Notes: a model not told the origin generated them from the sequence alone. A stretch of DNA of 64,000 bases from Bacillus sp. THAF10 (GCF_009363695.1 NZ_CP045403.1:2584001-2648000); one strand, 5' to 3'. Shown: positions 36,206 to 46,620, numbered from the stretch's first letter. Made by a program: numbers and translations.

Positions 36206-37228
36206 TTAAAGCACGTCTTTAGCAGCTGCTACCGTTTGTTTTACTTTGTCACTTCCGACAATTTCCTCGTTATATAAATGACATGCGACAAAATGATCTT
36301 CTTCTACCTCTTGCCATGTTGGTGCAATTTTACTGCATGCTTCCATGGCATGAGGGCATCGGGTTCGGAACACACAACCGCTTGGAGGATTAATGGGACT
36401 TGGAATTTCTCCTTTCACAATCTGCCTCTCACGCTTGTCCTCTACGTCAGGGTCAGGTATCGGTATAGCTGACAGCAACGCTTGTGTGTATGGATGAAGC
36501 GGTTTTCTGTAAAGACTTTTACTTTCTGTAAGCTCCATCATTTTTCCTAGATACATAACGCCAATTCTGTCACTAATATGTTTAACCATAGAGAGGTCGT
36601 GGGCGATGAATAAATAGGTAAGCCCCTTTTCCTTTTGGAGTCGCTTCAACAAATTAACAACCTGCGCCTGAACGGAGACATCTAAGGCAGAGATAGGCTC
36701 GTCCGCTATGATAAAATCAGGGTCTAGAGCAAGCGCCCGAGCAATTCCAATTCGCTGACGTTGACCACCACTAAACTCATGAGGGTACCGATTGGCATGC
36801 TCACGATTTAGGCCAACGTCTTCAAGGAGCTGATACACTCTAGCCGTTCTTTCTTTCGCATTTGCATACACTCCATGAACTTCCATCGGCTCCGAGATTA
36901 TTTCTTTAACGGTCGATCGCGGATTTAAAGAAGCATAAGGGTCTTGAAAAATCATCTGCATATTTTTATGATAAGCAAACTTCTCTTTTTCAGAGAGGGT
37001 GTGGACATCTTTCCCATTGAAAATGACTTCCCCAGCCGTTTTGCCATATAAACCAATGATGGTTCTGCCTGTGGTAGATTTTCCACAGCCAGATTCACCG
37101 ACAAGCCCAAATGTTTCTCCTTGATAAATTTCAAAAGAAATATTATCGACGGCTTTTAATGTTTTTTTCTTTGCCATAAAAAAATATTTTTGTAGATTCT
37201 TTACTTGAAGTAAAACCTTCTTTTTCAT
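36206..37228 (-). CDS. ykfD: peptide ABC transporter ATP-binding protein (OppF/DppF type)
   Basis: A 340-residue ATPase. Walker [16 protein letters not shown], signature [14 protein letters not shown], Walker [14 protein letters not shown] and the C-terminal oligopeptide-transport segment with the [12 protein letters not shown] cysteine site. It is last in the dpp-ykf operon and pairs with DppD as the second ATPase. The start at 37228 has GGGGAG upstream; it is one base from the ykfC stop codon. Confidence 0.93.
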   Translation of the reverse strand: MKKKVLLQVKNLQKYFFMAKKKTLKAVDNISFEIYQGETFGLVGESGCGKSTTGRTIIGLYGKTAGEVIFNGKDVHTLSEKEKFAYHKNMQMIFQDPYASLNPRSTVKEIISEPMEVHGVYANAKERTARVYQLLEDVGLNREHANRYPHEFSGGQRQRIGIARALALDPDFIIADEPISALDVSVQAQVVNLLKRLQKEKGLTYLFIAHDLSMVKHISDRIGVMYLGKMMELTESKSLYRKPLHPYTQALLSAIPIPDPDVEDKRERQIVKGEIPSPINPPSGCVFRTRCPHAMEACSKIAPTWQEVEEDHFVACHLYNEEIVGSDKVKQTVAAAKDVL

Positions 37229-37229
37229 G

Positions 37230-38153
37230 TTACTCCCCATCCTTTTGCCAGTACCTTCTTGCTGCGCAGAGTTCTTTTTCATAAATGGTGTCCTTCATTG
37301 GGAGAATTTCAATGTCTCGCCCAGTCTTAGGTGAATGTAAAAGCTTGCCATCACCATAGTAAATGCCAACATGATGAAGCTTTCCTTTTCCTTCTTCATA
37401 GGCAAAAAACAGTAAATCTCCAGGCACTATCTCACCTAGGGCAATCTCTGTGCCTTCTTTCGCTTGATCGGTGGCATCCCTTGGAATGATGTAGCCATTT
37501 GCTTTACACATGGTATAGCTAAAGCCTGAGCAGTCCATGCCATATCCACTCATTCCTCCCCAAAGGTATGGAAGGTCTAAAAATTGTTCTCCAGTTTTGA
37601 CAATATCGCTGCCTGTTCCTTTAGGAATATCAGCCCATTTGTTATAGACTGACACATCTTTAGAATGCAAAAATCCATCATTTCCATCGGGTAGTTTTAC
37701 CTTTACGAGGCTTCCCGCATTTTCTAGAAAGGGTAGCACTGTTTGAAAACTAAGTTCTAGCCGTTCATTTTCATCTTTTGTAAGAAGTTTTGTTAGATTA
37801 CTTGTCACCACAGCTATGGGATGATTCACAATATCCCAATCCTCAAGTCTTGTCACCTGACACTTTGGAACCCAACCAGGGTAGCCTCGATCATCCTTTG
37901 ATGAGCCTTGTGTGGGGACAAGTATGTGAAAATAGTCTTCCTTTTCATCTATCACCAACAATTCTTCCCCATATAAGAGTTGAGACTGTATTAGGTTTGC
38001 ATCACAAAGTTCCAGTCTTGTTTCAAAATTTAAAGATTGCAGCCAACCCTTGATATCGGTTGGATTGGATACTGCTCCTTTATCGAGAGATCTATAAGAA
38101 TCAAAGGAGGTCCAAATGGTTGCTACCGGTACATTTACAATATATTTATTCAA
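37230..38153 (-). CDS. ykfC: gamma-D-glutamyl-L-diamino acid endopeptidase (NlpC/P60)
   Basis: The 307-residue enzyme cuts between gamma-D-Glu and meso-diaminopimelate in peptides from the cell wall. Two SH3-like domains come first, then an NlpC/P60 domain with the catalytic Cys in [12 protein letters not shown] and His in [11 protein letters not shown]. There is no signal peptide, so it acts on imported peptides in the cytoplasm. The TTG start at 38153 has GGGGGAG in front and overlaps the ykfB stop. Confidence 0.93.
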   Translation of the reverse strand: MNKYIVNVPVATIWTSFDSYRSLDKGAVSNPTDIKGWLQSLNFETRLELCDANLIQSQLLYGEELLVIDEKEDYFHILVPTQGSSKDDRGYPGWVPKCQVTRLEDWDIVNHPIAVVTSNLTKLLTKDENERLELSFQTVLPFLENAGSLVKVKLPDGNDGFLHSKDVSVYNKWADIPKGTGSDIVKTGEQFLDLPYLWGGMSGYGMDCSGFSYTMCKANGYIIPRDATDQAKEGTEIALGEIVPGDLLFFAYEEGKGKLHHVGIYYGDGKLLHSPKTGRDIEILPMKDTIYEKELCAARRYWQKDGE

Positions 38154-39246
38154 CTTTAACTCCCCCTTGCAATCGAATGTCTGAAATTCCAAGTCCTGCT
38201 GATTGTGGAAATGTTATTTTACGCCCATTGTAAATGATTCCGCCTGCTACAATATCTTCGGCAAGCATAAGTGGAGCATCAAAATCAAAGCGGGTTACAT
38301 TGGTTTTGCTTGCTGCAAAATGGGCTGCTGCTGTTATTCCAAGGCGAGTTTCTATCATACTTCCAACCATGCATTCTACTCCAAAGGCTTCGGCAATCTG
38401 ATTAATTTTTTCCGCTTGAAAAATGCCACCAGCCTTCATTAATTTAATGTTTATTAAATCGGCGCTCCTTGTTTTCAACACTTGAAGAGCTTGTTGTGCA
38501 GTAAAAACGCTCTCGTCCGCCATAATAGGAGTATCCACTCCGTCTGTCACCTGTTTTAATCCTTCCAAGTCATCGGCAATTACAGGTTGTTCGACAAGTT
38601 CAATGTCAAGTCCAAGGTCCTCCATTTTGCGAATGCCACTTATTGCTTCTTTTGCTGTCCAGCCCTGATTAGCATCAAGACGAATTTTTACATGTTTTCC
38701 CACACGTTTCCGGATCTCTTTTATTCTTTCCATATCAAGGTTAATATCATCTTTTCCAACCTTGACCTTCAGCACGTTAAAGCCGTTTTTATAGTAGGTA
38801 AGTGCGTCCTCCCCCATTTCTTGGGGCGAGTTCACACTAACGGTAAAATCAGTTTCAAGCTCCGTTTTTGCTCCTCCTAGATATTGATAGAGTGGAAGCT
38901 TGCTATACTGAGCCAAACAGTCGTAAATGGCCATATCCACTGCCGCTTTTGCACTGGAGTTCCGTATAATGGCAGTATGTAGTTGTTGGAGCAGAGGTTC
39001 ATAGTTTAGAAGGCTTTGGTTTAAGAGCAAAGGCTTAAAAATATGCTGAACGACGTATTCGATGCTATCCAAACTATCTCCAGTAATGACATGTGTTGGA
39101 GGAGCTTCTCCCCATCCAATCAATCTTGAGTCACAGGTTATTTTCACCATGACTGCTTCTGCATGATAAACGGTACGGAGTGCGGTTTTGAATGGCTTGG
39201 TTAAAGGAACCTTCGTGCGAAATGTTTCCAGTTGCTCTATTATCAT
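38146..39246 (-). CDS. ykfB: L-Ala-D/L-Glu epimerase
   Basis: A 366-residue enolase-superfamily enzyme, the same length as the B. subtilis protein. The catalytic lysine pair lies in LKVKVGKD and INIKLMKAGG, and the metal ligands in RLDANQGW, ELVEQPV and IMADESVF. It interconverts L-Ala-D-Glu and L-Ala-L-Glu so that wall dipeptides can be degraded. The start at 39246 has AAAGGAGAGG upstream. Confidence 0.95.
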   Translation of the reverse strand: MIIEQLETFRTKVPLTKPFKTALRTVYHAEAVMVKITCDSRLIGWGEAPPTHVITGDSLDSIEYVVQHIFKPLLLNQSLLNYEPLLQQLHTAIIRNSSAKAAVDMAIYDCLAQYSKLPLYQYLGGAKTELETDFTVSVNSPQEMGEDALTYYKNGFNVLKVKVGKDDINLDMERIKEIRKRVGKHVKIRLDANQGWTAKEAISGIRKMEDLGLDIELVEQPVIADDLEGLKQVTDGVDTPIMADESVFTAQQALQVLKTRSADLINIKLMKAGGIFQAEKINQIAEAFGVECMVGSMIETRLGITAAAHFAASKTNVTRFDFDAPLMLAEDIVAGGIIYNGRKITFPQSAGLGISDIRLQGGVKVE

Positions 39247-39259
39247 GATGCCTCTCCTT

Positions 39260-40180
39260 TCAACTAATTCCTGGCTCAATGGTTAGGGTTTTTGTGTAGG
39301 TGTCTAGTTTTGCCATCGCACCATGAGGAATAGCGATATTTGGAAAGCAATGCCCAAATTTAAAGCCCTTCATGGTTGGTTTTCCTGCCTCTAATACGTG
39401 CTGAGAGATTACCTCATCCAACGTTAAACTTGGCTTACCTTCATCTGGAACACAGTTATGAAAGTCCCCAATGACAATCCCTGCTGCATCATCGAATTTC
39501 CCTGCCATCTTCAGTTGATTTAGCATTCTGTCCACTTTATAGGGCTGTTCATCAATATCTTCAAAAAAGAGCAACTTCCCTTTTGTGTCGAGTTCAAACT
39601 TTGTTCCAAGTGAGCTTACGAGTAAGGTTAAATTACCACCAACCAGCTCCCCGCTTACTTTTCCCTCCTTCAAGACATCAAGAGAAGAAATTCCTTCCGA
39701 ATACACGATTTCTTTTGGCTCAAATAACTGTTGAAAGCCTTCCTTGGATTGTGGGTGAAGATTGTCTAAGCCCATGTCTGAGCTTAACATTGGCCCATGA
39801 AAGGTAACTAACCCAGCTTTTTGATAAAACGTTTGATGGAGAAACGTGATATCGCTATAGCCCCAGAAAATTTTAGGGTTATTTTTGATAATTTCGTAAT
39901 CTATCCCTGACGCAATTCTTGCCGTACCAAAACCACCGCATGCACAAATAATTGCTTTTACCTCTTGATCTAAAAACATCGCATGCAGGTCTTCTAATTT
40001 TTCCTCATCCTTGGAAGCTAAGTAACCGTATGGTGTATCCACATAGTTGCCGAGCTTAGTTTTCAATCCAAGCTCGTTTTCTAAAAATTGAATCGCAGCT
40101 TTTAATTTGTCTTGTTTTGGCGGGCTAGCAGGCGCAATGATGCCAACTGTGTCCCCTCTATTAATTCTTAAAGGCTTCAT
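39260..40180 (-). CDS. ykfA: LD-carboxypeptidase (S66 family)
   Basis: A 306-residue LdcA-like serine peptidase. The catalytic Ser is in FWGYSDITFLHQ, Glu in FFEDIDEQPYKVDR and His in FKFGHCFPNIA, the S66 triad. The family removes the terminal D-residue from wall peptides. It lies 13 bp before ykfB and about 105 bp after dppE, with a hairpin in between. Confidence 0.93.
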   Translation of the reverse strand: MKPLRINRGDTVGIIAPASPPKQDKLKAAIQFLENELGLKTKLGNYVDTPYGYLASKDEEKLEDLHAMFLDQEVKAIICACGGFGTARIASGIDYEIIKNNPKIFWGYSDITFLHQTFYQKAGLVTFHGPMLSSDMGLDNLHPQSKEGFQQLFEPKEIVYSEGISSLDVLKEGKVSGELVGGNLTLLVSSLGTKFELDTKGKLLFFEDIDEQPYKVDRMLNQLKMAGKFDDAAGIVIGDFHNCVPDEGKPSLTLDEVISQHVLEAGKPTMKGFKFGHCFPNIAIPHGAMAKLDTYTKTLTIEPGIS

Positions 40181-40234
40181 GTATTTTCACCTCTTTTTAA
40201 TTATGTATATGTATGTTATACCCCTACAATTTCA

Positions 40235-40267
40235 AGGAAAAGGGTGTTCCGTGAACACCCTTTTCCT
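40235..40267. terminator. hairpin between dppE and ykfA
   Basis: AGGAAAAGGGTGTTC and GAACACCCTTTTCCT form a 15 bp perfect stem with a tiny loop. It could stop part of the transcripts or stabilise the 3' end of dppE mRNA. Confidence 0.8.
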
Positions 40268-40285
40268 ATTGTCTTTGTTATGAAA

Positions 40286-41914
40286 TTATTGTTTATCTGC
40301 CCATTTCAGCTCGATATACCCTACTGGGTGACGGACAATTCCTTTTACAGCCTCATTTTGAAGATATACATGATTGTAGAAATATAAAGGAATGATGGGC
40401 ATTTCTTCAAATAATACTTTTTCCGCTTCATACATTAGTTCAAAACGCTTTGCTTCATCTGCTTCGTTCAATGCATTTTTAATTAACTCATCATACTTCG
40501 CGTTCGTCCAGCCTGTTCTGTTCATCGCATGACCAGTCTGGAAATTCTCTAAAAAGTTAATCGGGTCTGCATAATCTGCAAGGAAGGAGCTTCTTGAGAA
40601 TTGGAATTCTAAGTTACGCTGTGCGTCTAAGAAAACGTTCCACTCCATATTTGCCAGCTTTATATCTACTCCTAAATTGTCTTTAAACATTTGCTGAACA
40701 GTCTCTGCAATTCGTTTGTGCTCATCACTTGTGTTATACGTTAACGTTACTTCAGGTAGCGTTTCATACCCTTCTTCTTTCATTCCCTTTTCTAAAAGAG
40801 CTTTCGCTTCTTCTGCATTAAATTCTACTAGGTCCCCATTAGTCGCTCGGAAGTCATTTCCAGATGGATCGGTAAAACCTGAGGATACAAAACCTTTGGC
40901 AGGCTCCTCGCCTCGTTTTGTAATATAATCCACGATGTCCTTTTGATTCACTGCCATGGCAAATGCTTTACGAATGTTGGCATTTTGGAATGGTTCTTTA
41001 TCTACACCAAAGCGGAAGAAATAAGTACCTGCTTGCTCTCCAACATTTACTTTACCATCAGTAAACAGTTTTTCACTCATATCAGCTGGAACGCCTGAAG
41101 TATCTAGATCTTCTGTTTGAAACATCTGATATTCTGTGTTAGAGTCATTCACCATTGCCCAGTGAACTTTATCAAGCTTCACGGTGTCTTTATCCCAGTA
41201 TTGGTCATTCTTTTCCATCACAAAATGACTTTCATGCTCCCACTCAGCTAAGTTAAATGGTCCATTACCAACAAACGTTTCTGCTTCTGTGAACCATTCA
41301 GGATTTTCTGTTGCTACTTTTTCATTGATTGGGAAAAATGCAGGATTTGTAATAACACTCAAGAAATACGTTTGAGGTGCTACAAGCGTTACTTCTAAGG
41401 TTTTTTCATCCACTGCATTTACTTTCACATCATCTGCAGAGCCTTCACCATTGTTATACGCTTCTCCACCTTCAATAAAATAGCCAAGGAATGCTGCAGG
41501 TGAGGCTGTATCAGGATTCAACAAACGCTTCCAAGCATACTCGAAATCACCTGCTGTTAAATCATCTCCGTTTGACCATTTTGCAGACTCACGAATGTAG
41601 AAGGTATAGGTTTTTCCGTCTTCAGAAACATCCCATTTTTCAGCAGTCGCCTCTTTAGGAAGATGTTCGTCATTTAATCGAGTTAACCCTTCCATAAGGT
41701 TGTTCAATGCGTTCCAAGAATAAGAATCAAATCCGATTGGTGGGTCCAAAGATGTTGGTTCGGATCCGTTGTTTAATCGTAGAACCTTTTCCCCTGAAGC
41801 ATTTTCATTGTTGTTCTCATCGTTTGTGTCTGTGCCAGCATTTTCGCCTGCTGTACATGCTGCAAGTACAAATACAAGCATCGTGGTCATCATTAGTGAT
41901 AATAGCTTTTTCAT
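40286..41914 (-). CDS. dppE: peptide ABC transporter substrate-binding lipoprotein
   Basis: The 542-residue SBP_bac_5 protein has a signal sequence with lipobox LAAC (Cys20), then an acidic spacer. Family segments include ESAKWSNGDDLTAGDFEYAWKR and FQFSRSSFLADYADP. It captures di- or oligopeptides outside the membrane for DppBCD/YkfD. It is likely the most highly expressed gene of the operon, given the hairpin behind it. Confidence 0.95.
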   Translation of the reverse strand: MKKLLSLMMTTMLVFVLAACTAGENAGTDTNDENNNENASGEKVLRLNNGSEPTSLDPPIGFDSYSWNALNNLMEGLTRLNDEHLPKEATAEKWDVSEDGKTYTFYIRESAKWSNGDDLTAGDFEYAWKRLLNPDTASPAAFLGYFIEGGEAYNNGEGSADDVKVNAVDEKTLEVTLVAPQTYFLSVITNPAFFPINEKVATENPEWFTEAETFVGNGPFNLAEWEHESHFVMEKNDQYWDKDTVKLDKVHWAMVNDSNTEYQMFQTEDLDTSGVPADMSEKLFTDGKVNVGEQAGTYFFRFGVDKEPFQNANIRKAFAMAVNQKDIVDYITKRGEEPAKGFVSSGFTDPSGNDFRATNGDLVEFNAEEAKALLEKGMKEEGYETLPEVTLTYNTSDEHKRIAETVQQMFKDNLGVDIKLANMEWNVFLDAQRNLEFQFSRSSFLADYADPINFLENFQTGHAMNRTGWTNAKYDELIKNALNEADEAKRFELMYEAEKVLFEEMPIIPLYFYNHVYLQNEAVKGIVRHPVGYIELKWADKQ

Positions 41915-41971
41915 CCTATTTCCCCCTTGTTATCATGATAGTTTTGCCATCAAATCTATTTCACTATAAGA

Positions 41972-42982
41972 CTAGCTTATAGTTGAAATCACTGTTCTAA
42001 TTGGTTTTGGAGCTCTTGGATCTTGTAGCCAGCAATCCACCTCGTGTTCAGCTGATAAGGATGTTTTCATCGGATACAAGCGCTCACATACTTCCATTGC
42101 ATAGTCACACCTTGCTGCAAAGGCACACCCAACAGGTGGTGAAAAAAGATCAGGTGGCGACCCATGAATAGGAATCAAATCCTCATCCTCTAAATCAAGC
42201 CGAGGAACAGACTTTAATAGCCCCTTCGTATATGGATGCTCCCCTTTGTAAAATATCTCTCTTCTATTGCCCGCTTCGACAATTTTCCCTGCATACATGA
42301 CGGCAACTCGGTCTGCAACCTGCGCCACTACCCCTAAGTCATGAGTAATAATAATGATGGAAACGCCTGTTTTCTTTTGAATGTCCTTAAAGAGATTTAA
42401 AATTTGCGCTTGAATGGTTACATCCAGTGCCGTTGTCGGCTCATCTGCAATCAAAACCTCGGGCTGACAGACAAGGGCCATGGCAATTACAATTCGTTGC
42501 CTCATTCCCCCACTGAATTCATGCGGATATTGTTTAAGACGTTCTGTAGGGCTAGGTATACCAACCAATTGAAGCATTTGGAGCGCTTGATTTTTCGCTT
42601 CTGCTTTTGTAATCCTTTTGTGTTGAATAATGCCTTCCATAATTTGCTCACCAATAGTGAGAGTTGGATTTAGTGCTGTCATGGGATCCTGAAAAATCAT
42701 CGAAATGTCTGCTCCTCTGATTTTCCGCATCTCTGGCTCTGAAATCTTAGTTAAATCCTTTCCTTTAAAAAGAACAGAGCCCTGTGTGATTCTACCTGGA
42801 GGTTCTGGTATTAACCTCATGATACTTTGTGAGGTTACACTTTTTCCGCACCCGGATTCCCCAACTATTGCCAGGGTTTCTCCTTTATGAAGGTCAAAGC
42901 TAACTCCACGCACTGCTTTTACTTCTCCCCCATATGTTGAAAAAGAAACATGAAGGTCTTTCACTTGTAGTATTTTTTCCAT
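41972..42982 (-). CDS. dppD: peptide ABC transporter ATP-binding protein (OppD/DppD type)
   Basis: A 336-residue ATPase with Walker [16 protein letters not shown], signature SGGMRQRIVIAMAL, Walker B VLIADEPTTALD, and the cysteine cluster in CAFAARCDYAMEVC that may hold an iron-sulfur cluster in this family. It is eight bases from dppC. Confidence 0.95.
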   Translation of the reverse strand: MEKILQVKDLHVSFSTYGGEVKAVRGVSFDLHKGETLAIVGESGCGKSVTSQSIMRLIPEPPGRITQGSVLFKGKDLTKISEPEMRKIRGADISMIFQDPMTALNPTLTIGEQIMEGIIQHKRITKAEAKNQALQMLQLVGIPSPTERLKQYPHEFSGGMRQRIVIAMALVCQPEVLIADEPTTALDVTIQAQILNLFKDIQKKTGVSIIIITHDLGVVAQVADRVAVMYAGKIVEAGNRREIFYKGEHPYTKGLLKSVPRLDLEDEDLIPIHGSPPDLFSPPVGCAFAARCDYAMEVCERLYPMKTSLSAEHEVDCWLQDPRAPKPIRTVISTIS

Positions 42983-42990
42983 GATGTTTT

Positions 42991-43941
42991 CTACCTCCTT
43001 AACTTCGGATCCAAGGCATCTTGTAATCCATCTCCAAGGACATTAAATGCAAACATGGTCATGGAGATGAAAAAGGCAGGAAAGAATAAACGCCACCAAT
43101 GCCCAGAGATGATGGTAGATAATCCGTCATTAGCCATCACTCCCCAGCTTGCATAAGGAGCTTGAACACCTAGTCCTAAAAAGCTTAAAAATGCTTCTGC
43201 AAATATTGCAGCTGGGACGGTCAACGTCATTTGGACAATAATGGGACCCATCGTGTTAGGTAAGAGATTCTTTCTTATTATCCGTGGTGTTTTTGTTCCA
43301 AAGGTTTTGGATGCAAGCACGTACTCGTAATTCTTTATTTGCAGGACTTGTCCCCTGACAATCCTGGCCATTCCAACCCAGCCTGTCACCGTTAAGGCAA
43401 CAATGATGGTTAATAAACCTGGACCCATTACAACCATCAGAAGAATGACAACTAACAAATAAGGTAGGCCATATAATACCTCCACCACTCGCATCATTGC
43501 ATTGTCTGTTCTTCCGCCTTTATAACCAGCAATTCCACCATAGATAACCCCAATAATGAAATCGATTAAAGCGGCCATTAACCCTACAAACAAGGAAATC
43601 CTTGCTCCATACCAGGTTCTTGTGAATACATCTCGTCCCAGTTCATCTGTTCCAAACAGATGTGAGGCTGATGGTGCCTGGTTTTGGTTTGGTAAATCCG
43701 TTTGTGTCACGCTATGTGGAGAAAAGACCGGACCAAAAATCGCCATAATCGCTAGAAATAGTAAGAATATCAAGCCTGTCATAGCGAGCTTATTTTTCAA
43801 AAGTCTTCGCCATGCATCTTGCCAATACGAAAGGCTAGGTCTAACAACAGCCTCTGCTTCTCTACCATTTTTATCTAGCGGTGTAAACCATTCATCGGGA
43901 ACATTATGATAGGTTGATTCCTTTAATTTTCGTTCTGCCAT
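42991..43941 (-). CDS. dppC: peptide ABC transporter permease (OppC/DppC type)
   Basis: A 316-residue membrane protein with an OppC N-terminal tail before helix 1 and the ATPase-coupling EAA loop AEAFLSFLGLGVQAPYASWG. The start at 43941 (MAERKLKE) is two bases from the dppB stop; the longer in-frame extension overlaps dppB and lacks support. Confidence 0.95.
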   Translation of the reverse strand: MAERKLKESTYHNVPDEWFTPLDKNGREAEAVVRPSLSYWQDAWRRLLKNKLAMTGLIFLLFLAIMAIFGPVFSPHSVTQTDLPNQNQAPSASHLFGTDELGRDVFTRTWYGARISLFVGLMAALIDFIIGVIYGGIAGYKGGRTDNAMMRVVEVLYGLPYLLVVILLMVVMGPGLLTIIVALTVTGWVGMARIVRGQVLQIKNYEYVLASKTFGTKTPRIIRKNLLPNTMGPIIVQMTLTVPAAIFAEAFLSFLGLGVQAPYASWGVMANDGLSTIISGHWWRLFFPAFFISMTMFAFNVLGDGLQDALDPKLRR

Positions 43942-43942
43942 A

Positions 43943-44884
43943 TTAAGTCCCCTCCTTCTTATGCAATTTAATTCGAGGATCCAATATCCCGTAAGCGATA
44001 TCGACAATAAAAAGCATCAAGATTAAGAAGGCACTATAAAAGACAGTTGTTCCCATTATGACCGGATAGTCACGGGTATTGATACTATCGACAAAATACT
44101 TCCCCATGCCAGGTATGGCAAAAATCTTTTCGATAACGAACGTACCTGTCAAAATACCTGCTGCAAGGGTACCCAAGATTGTAACAACCGGCAGCAACGC
44201 ATTTCTTAGAGCATGCTTACATACAATTTTCACAGGTGATAAACCCTTTGCTTTTGCTGTTCTGATATAGTCTTGTGTTAATACTTCTGCCATACTTGCT
44301 CTTGTTAGCCTTGCAATTATTGCCATAGGACCTGTTGCAAGTGCTAATGTTGGTAAAATCATATGCTTCCAGCTTGACCAGGTAGCAGGTGGCAGCCACC
44401 CTAACCCTACCGCAATTTGCTGTATTAAAAATGTTGCTAAGACAAAGTTTGGGATCGAAATACCAAATACAGCAAAGGTCATGGCAAGATAATCAATAAT
44501 GCCATTCCTTTTTAATGCTGCAATGACTCCCAGGGAAATTCCTGAAACAATGGCTAATAGTAAGGTCACCATACCAAGCTCAAATGAGATAGGAAACCCT
44601 CGTCCTAACATATCATTGACAGTGGTGGAAGGCTGCTTAATAGATGGACCGAAGTCAAGTGTTACTAACGTTTTCAAATACATCACATATTGAACGGGAA
44701 TCGGTTTGTCCAAATGATAATGCGCTTCTAGGTTCCGCTGTACCACATCACTAGTGGAGCGCTCTTCATTTAGAGGAGACCCTGGAATGGCATGCATGAG
44801 AAAAAACGTTAAAGTAATGATTACCCATAACGTGATGAGCATTGCAAATAATCTTTTTGCGATAAAAGTTCCCATTTTTTTCAC
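43943..44884 (-). CDS. dppB: peptide ABC transporter permease (OppB/DppB type)
   Basis: A 313-residue permease with six helices, the N-terminal TM followed by HAIPGSPL, and the EAA-type loop YIRTAKAKGLSPVKIVCKHA. The start may be the GTG at 44884 or the ATG at 44875; neither has a strong ribosome site. Confidence 0.94.
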   Translation of the reverse strand: MKKMGTFIAKRLFAMLITLWVIITLTFFLMHAIPGSPLNEERSTSDVVQRNLEAHYHLDKPIPVQYVMYLKTLVTLDFGPSIKQPSTTVNDMLGRGFPISFELGMVTLLLAIVSGISLGVIAALKRNGIIDYLAMTFAVFGISIPNFVLATFLIQQIAVGLGWLPPATWSSWKHMILPTLALATGPMAIIARLTRASMAEVLTQDYIRTAKAKGLSPVKIVCKHALRNALLPVVTILGTLAAGILTGTFVIEKIFAIPGMGKYFVDSINTRDYPVIMGTTVFYSAFLILMLFIVDIAYGILDPRIKLHKKEGT

Positions 44885-44961
44885 TCACGCTTTCTGACAT
44901 AATGGCTATTTTCATGTTGTTATTTTGAAAATTCCGACACTTGTTGCCGTGTTTTTTGAAG

Positions 44962-45786
44962 CTAGTTGAATGTTGTCCTAGTCGCGAGCTCTGTCATCAC
45001 AAGCATTGCTTGATAAGCTTCTAGAATATTCTTAGCTTGAAATGATACGGTGGTAGTTCCTGGCTCTATTTCTGCACCTGGCATCAGACTTGCCCATTCT
45101 GCCTGTCCAAAATTGGCAAATTCAATTCTCAGGATGGGATACTCAGGCGGAACTAGTGGCTTAATGTTATGTATATCCCTTAATGCAATCCTCGTTTTTT
45201 CATCAATGAGTTTTTGTGCTTTTTGAGGTGTTAGTGATTTTGCTGCTGACCTAGAGGCTGCTTCTTTTACAACTACACAATGCACTCCAGGAATAAGAGC
45301 TTGTGCTTCAAGAGCAGTTTGATCATCACCAGCGACCAGAATAACCGGAACACCATAATAACCCGCAACAAATGCATTGAACCCTAACTCTCCAATTTGA
45401 ACATCATTTATGTACATATTTCTGGCACCAAAAATCATGGAGTGACTCATTACACCCTTCATGCTTGCTCTTGCATGATATCCGATGAAAACAGCAGCAT
45501 CAAAGCTGTCATCTAATCCTTGTACCATAGAAAATGGCTTAACATCTCCTGAAATTAGCTTTGTATCAGGATGAAGTTCCTCTATTAAGATATTATTCAT
45601 TTTCGAATGGCTGTCATTAACGACCACTTCCTGACATCCTGATTCAAATGCCGCCTTTACAACTGCATTTGCTTCTTGGGTCATTATTTTTCTGCCACGT
45701 TCATAATTATGTAATCTCGAATCCAAATGGGTATGATCTACAAGGCCAGTGATGCCCTCCATATCTACCGAAATATATAAATTCAA
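44962..45786 (-). CDS. dppA: D-aminopeptidase DppA (M55)
   Basis: A 274-residue zinc enzyme that removes N-terminal D-amino acids. The ligands known from B. subtilis DppA are all in place: Asp8, Glu10, His60, His104 and Glu133, with the catalytic His115. It starts at a TTG that has AGGAGGG six bases before it. As the first gene of the operon it links peptide import to wall-peptide degradation. Confidence 0.95.
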   Translation of the reverse strand: MNLYISVDMEGITGLVDHTHLDSRLHNYERGRKIMTQEANAVVKAAFESGCQEVVVNDSHSKMNNILIEELHPDTKLISGDVKPFSMVQGLDDSFDAAVFIGYHARASMKGVMSHSMIFGARNMYINDVQIGELGFNAFVAGYYGVPVILVAGDDQTALEAQALIPGVHCVVVKEAASRSAAKSLTPQKAQKLIDEKTRIALRDIHNIKPLVPPEYPILRIEFANFGQAEWASLMPGAEIEPGTTTVSFQAKNILEAYQAMLVMTELATRTTFN

Positions 45787-45809
45787 CCAAATCCCTCCTC
45801 TCTTATTAC

Positions 45810-45850
45810 AATTTTCTTAAAATTATAACAGTATTATTATTATGATTCAA
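45810..45850 (-). promoter_or_regulatory. dpp promoter overlapped by a CodY box
   Basis: On the minus strand TTGAAT (45845-45850), 17 bp, TATAAT (45822-45827) form a sigma-A promoter. AATTTTAAGAAAATT at 45810-45824 matches the CodY consensus AATTTTCWGAAAATT in 14 of 15 positions and overlaps the -10 end and start site. CodY repression of dpp in nutrient-rich cells is known in B. subtilis. Confidence 0.85.
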
Positions 45851-46050
45851 TAAAACTAGTAAAATATGGGTCATATTATTCAGAAAAATATTACATTTAT
45901 ATATAAACATCAGATTTTATGGATATTTAGACGCCTTTTCGAGAATGAATATTCAAAAGGACGGATAATAATTATTTCTATACCCTACATAAATTATATT
46001 CTAATAAAACTTTATGGAAATCATTTGGAAAAAAGTTTCATTCCCTTATC

Positions 46051-46090
46051 CAAAAAAAAAAGCAGTATCACGGAGAAGGTGATACTGCTA
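46051..46090 (-). terminator. terminator of the PfpI-family gene
   Basis: AGCAGTATCAC and GTGATACTGCT make an 11 bp stem followed by nine or ten T on the minus strand. Confidence 0.92.
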
Positions 46091-46104
46091 GAAGATAAAT
46101 ATTT

Positions 46105-46620
46105 TCATGTTAATAATTTTAATGATTCTCTTATAAACGCTGGAATGTCATCAGGGGATCTACTAGACACTAACTGATTATGGCAAACCACCACTTCTTT
46201 ATCATAATAGGTCGCTCCCGCATTCTTTAAGTCCACTTTAATAGAAGTGTAGCCTGTAATATCTCTTCCCATTAATGCTTCCGCTGTAATTAACAGCTGA
46301 GGTCCGTGGCAAATAGCAAACACTGGTTTTTTATCATCCATAAAGGATTTAGCAAAAAATACAAAACGATCATCTGCTCGTAAAATATCCGGGGAAAAGC
46401 CACCTGGTATGAATAAAGCATCGAAGTCTTGTGGACTAACATCATCGATTCCTGCATCTATTGTTACTTCTGTTCGATCCGTTTTTCCTCTTACCGTTTC
46501 ACCTTTGGTTTTCTCAATTACAGTAATGTCATGTCCAGCCTCTAAAAAAGCTTTTACAGGCTCTGTGTGTTCTGAGTCTTCGAATTCATTCGTTAAAAGT
46601 ACGGCAATTTTTTTACTCAT
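46105..46620 (-). CDS. DJ-1/PfpI family protein
   Basis: A 171-residue class I glutamine-amidotransferase-like protein with the nucleophile elbow AICHGPQLL (Cys) and the DALFIPGGFSPDILR acidic motif. Homologues are general stress proteins, described as proteases or deglycases; the real activity is unsettled. It is a single gene. Confidence 0.9.
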   Translation of the reverse strand: MSKKIAVLLTNEFEDSEHTEPVKAFLEAGHDITVIEKTKGETVRGKTDRTEVTIDAGIDDVSPQDFDALFIPGGFSPDILRADDRFVFFAKSFMDDKKPVFAICHGPQLLITAEALMGRDITGYTSIKVDLKNAGATYYDKEVVVCHNQLVSSRSPDDIPAFIRESLKLLT

